From an uncultured Subdoligranulum sp. (GTDB taxonomy: Bacteria > Bacillota_A > Clostridia > Oscillospirales > Ruminococcaceae): DNA of 5,389 bases. The stretch spans positions 1-5,389 of the forward strand of contig NZ_CALADU010000313.1 of NCBI RefSeq assembly GCF_937890665.1, in the 5' to 3' direction. A model generated the notes under the pieces. That model saw only the letters and a program-made list of their open reading frames with translations. It was not told the origin of the DNA and made no database searches. The position numbers and the translations under genes are program-made. Positions 5,368 to 5,389 of this stretch are shown here, in pieces (within the stretch, counting starts at the first letter, position 1; every line of letters starts with the position of its first letter).

Positions 5368-5389
5368 GCGAATATAGCACGAGCGTTGA

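Noticed and set aside
5123..5380. 85-aa minus-strand open frame across the terminator
   Set aside because: It reads through the terminator hairpin and antisense to the small membrane protein gene, with no ribosome binding site or motif.

Overview
The window looks like part of a surface-polysaccharide (capsule or secondary cell-wall glycan) locus from a GC-rich, probably Gram-positive anaerobe. I infer a Clostridia/Oscillospiraceae-type Firmicute (Faecalibacterium-like). The grounds are strong AAGGAGG-type ribosome binding sites at a nearly constant 7-nt spacing, GC-rich third codon positions, short intergenic gaps and the protein families present. The taxonomic call is an inference and was not tested by a search.

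Minus-strand operon (4800 down to 1, running off the left edge). Five genes lie head to tail: a Wzm-type ABC-2 permease; a Wzt-type ATPase with a C-terminal glycan-binding domain; a GT-B-like glycosyltransferase with bacterial-sialyltransferase-like motifs; a KdsB-like CMP-sugar synthetase; and the first 292 codons of a DRE-TIM aldolase. The junctions are tight: a 12-nt gap, a 4-nt ATGA overlap, a 48-nt gap holding a small hairpin, and an 8-nt overlap. The aldolase has no stop codon in the window, so it is easily missed; I translated it by hand.

How the genes may work together. The aldolase could condense pyruvate (or a related 2-oxo acid) with an aldehyde to give a 3-deoxy-2-ulosonic-type acid. 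The KdsB-like enzyme would activate it as a CMP-sugar, the transferase would use that donor, and Wzm/Wzt would export the finished chain. This would be a CMP-ulosonic-acid pathway in an organism with no obvious LPS. It is the most interesting hypothesis here, but it rests on gene order and motifs alone.

Divergent intergenic region (4801-4956). Two good sigma70-type promoters stand back to back, TTGTAT-N17-TAAAAT on the minus strand and TTGCGC-N17-TATACT on the plus strand. A 6-bp dyad overlaps both -35 boxes. A 10-bp perfect inverted repeat flanks the pair, which suggests shared control.

Right end (4957-5389). A 112-aa membrane protein of unknown function is transcribed on the plus strand. 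It is followed by a very strong hairpin terminator that appears bidirectional, then a second perfect 8-bp hairpin at 5349-5367 of unknown role. No RNA genes, CRISPR arrays or transposase genes are visible.
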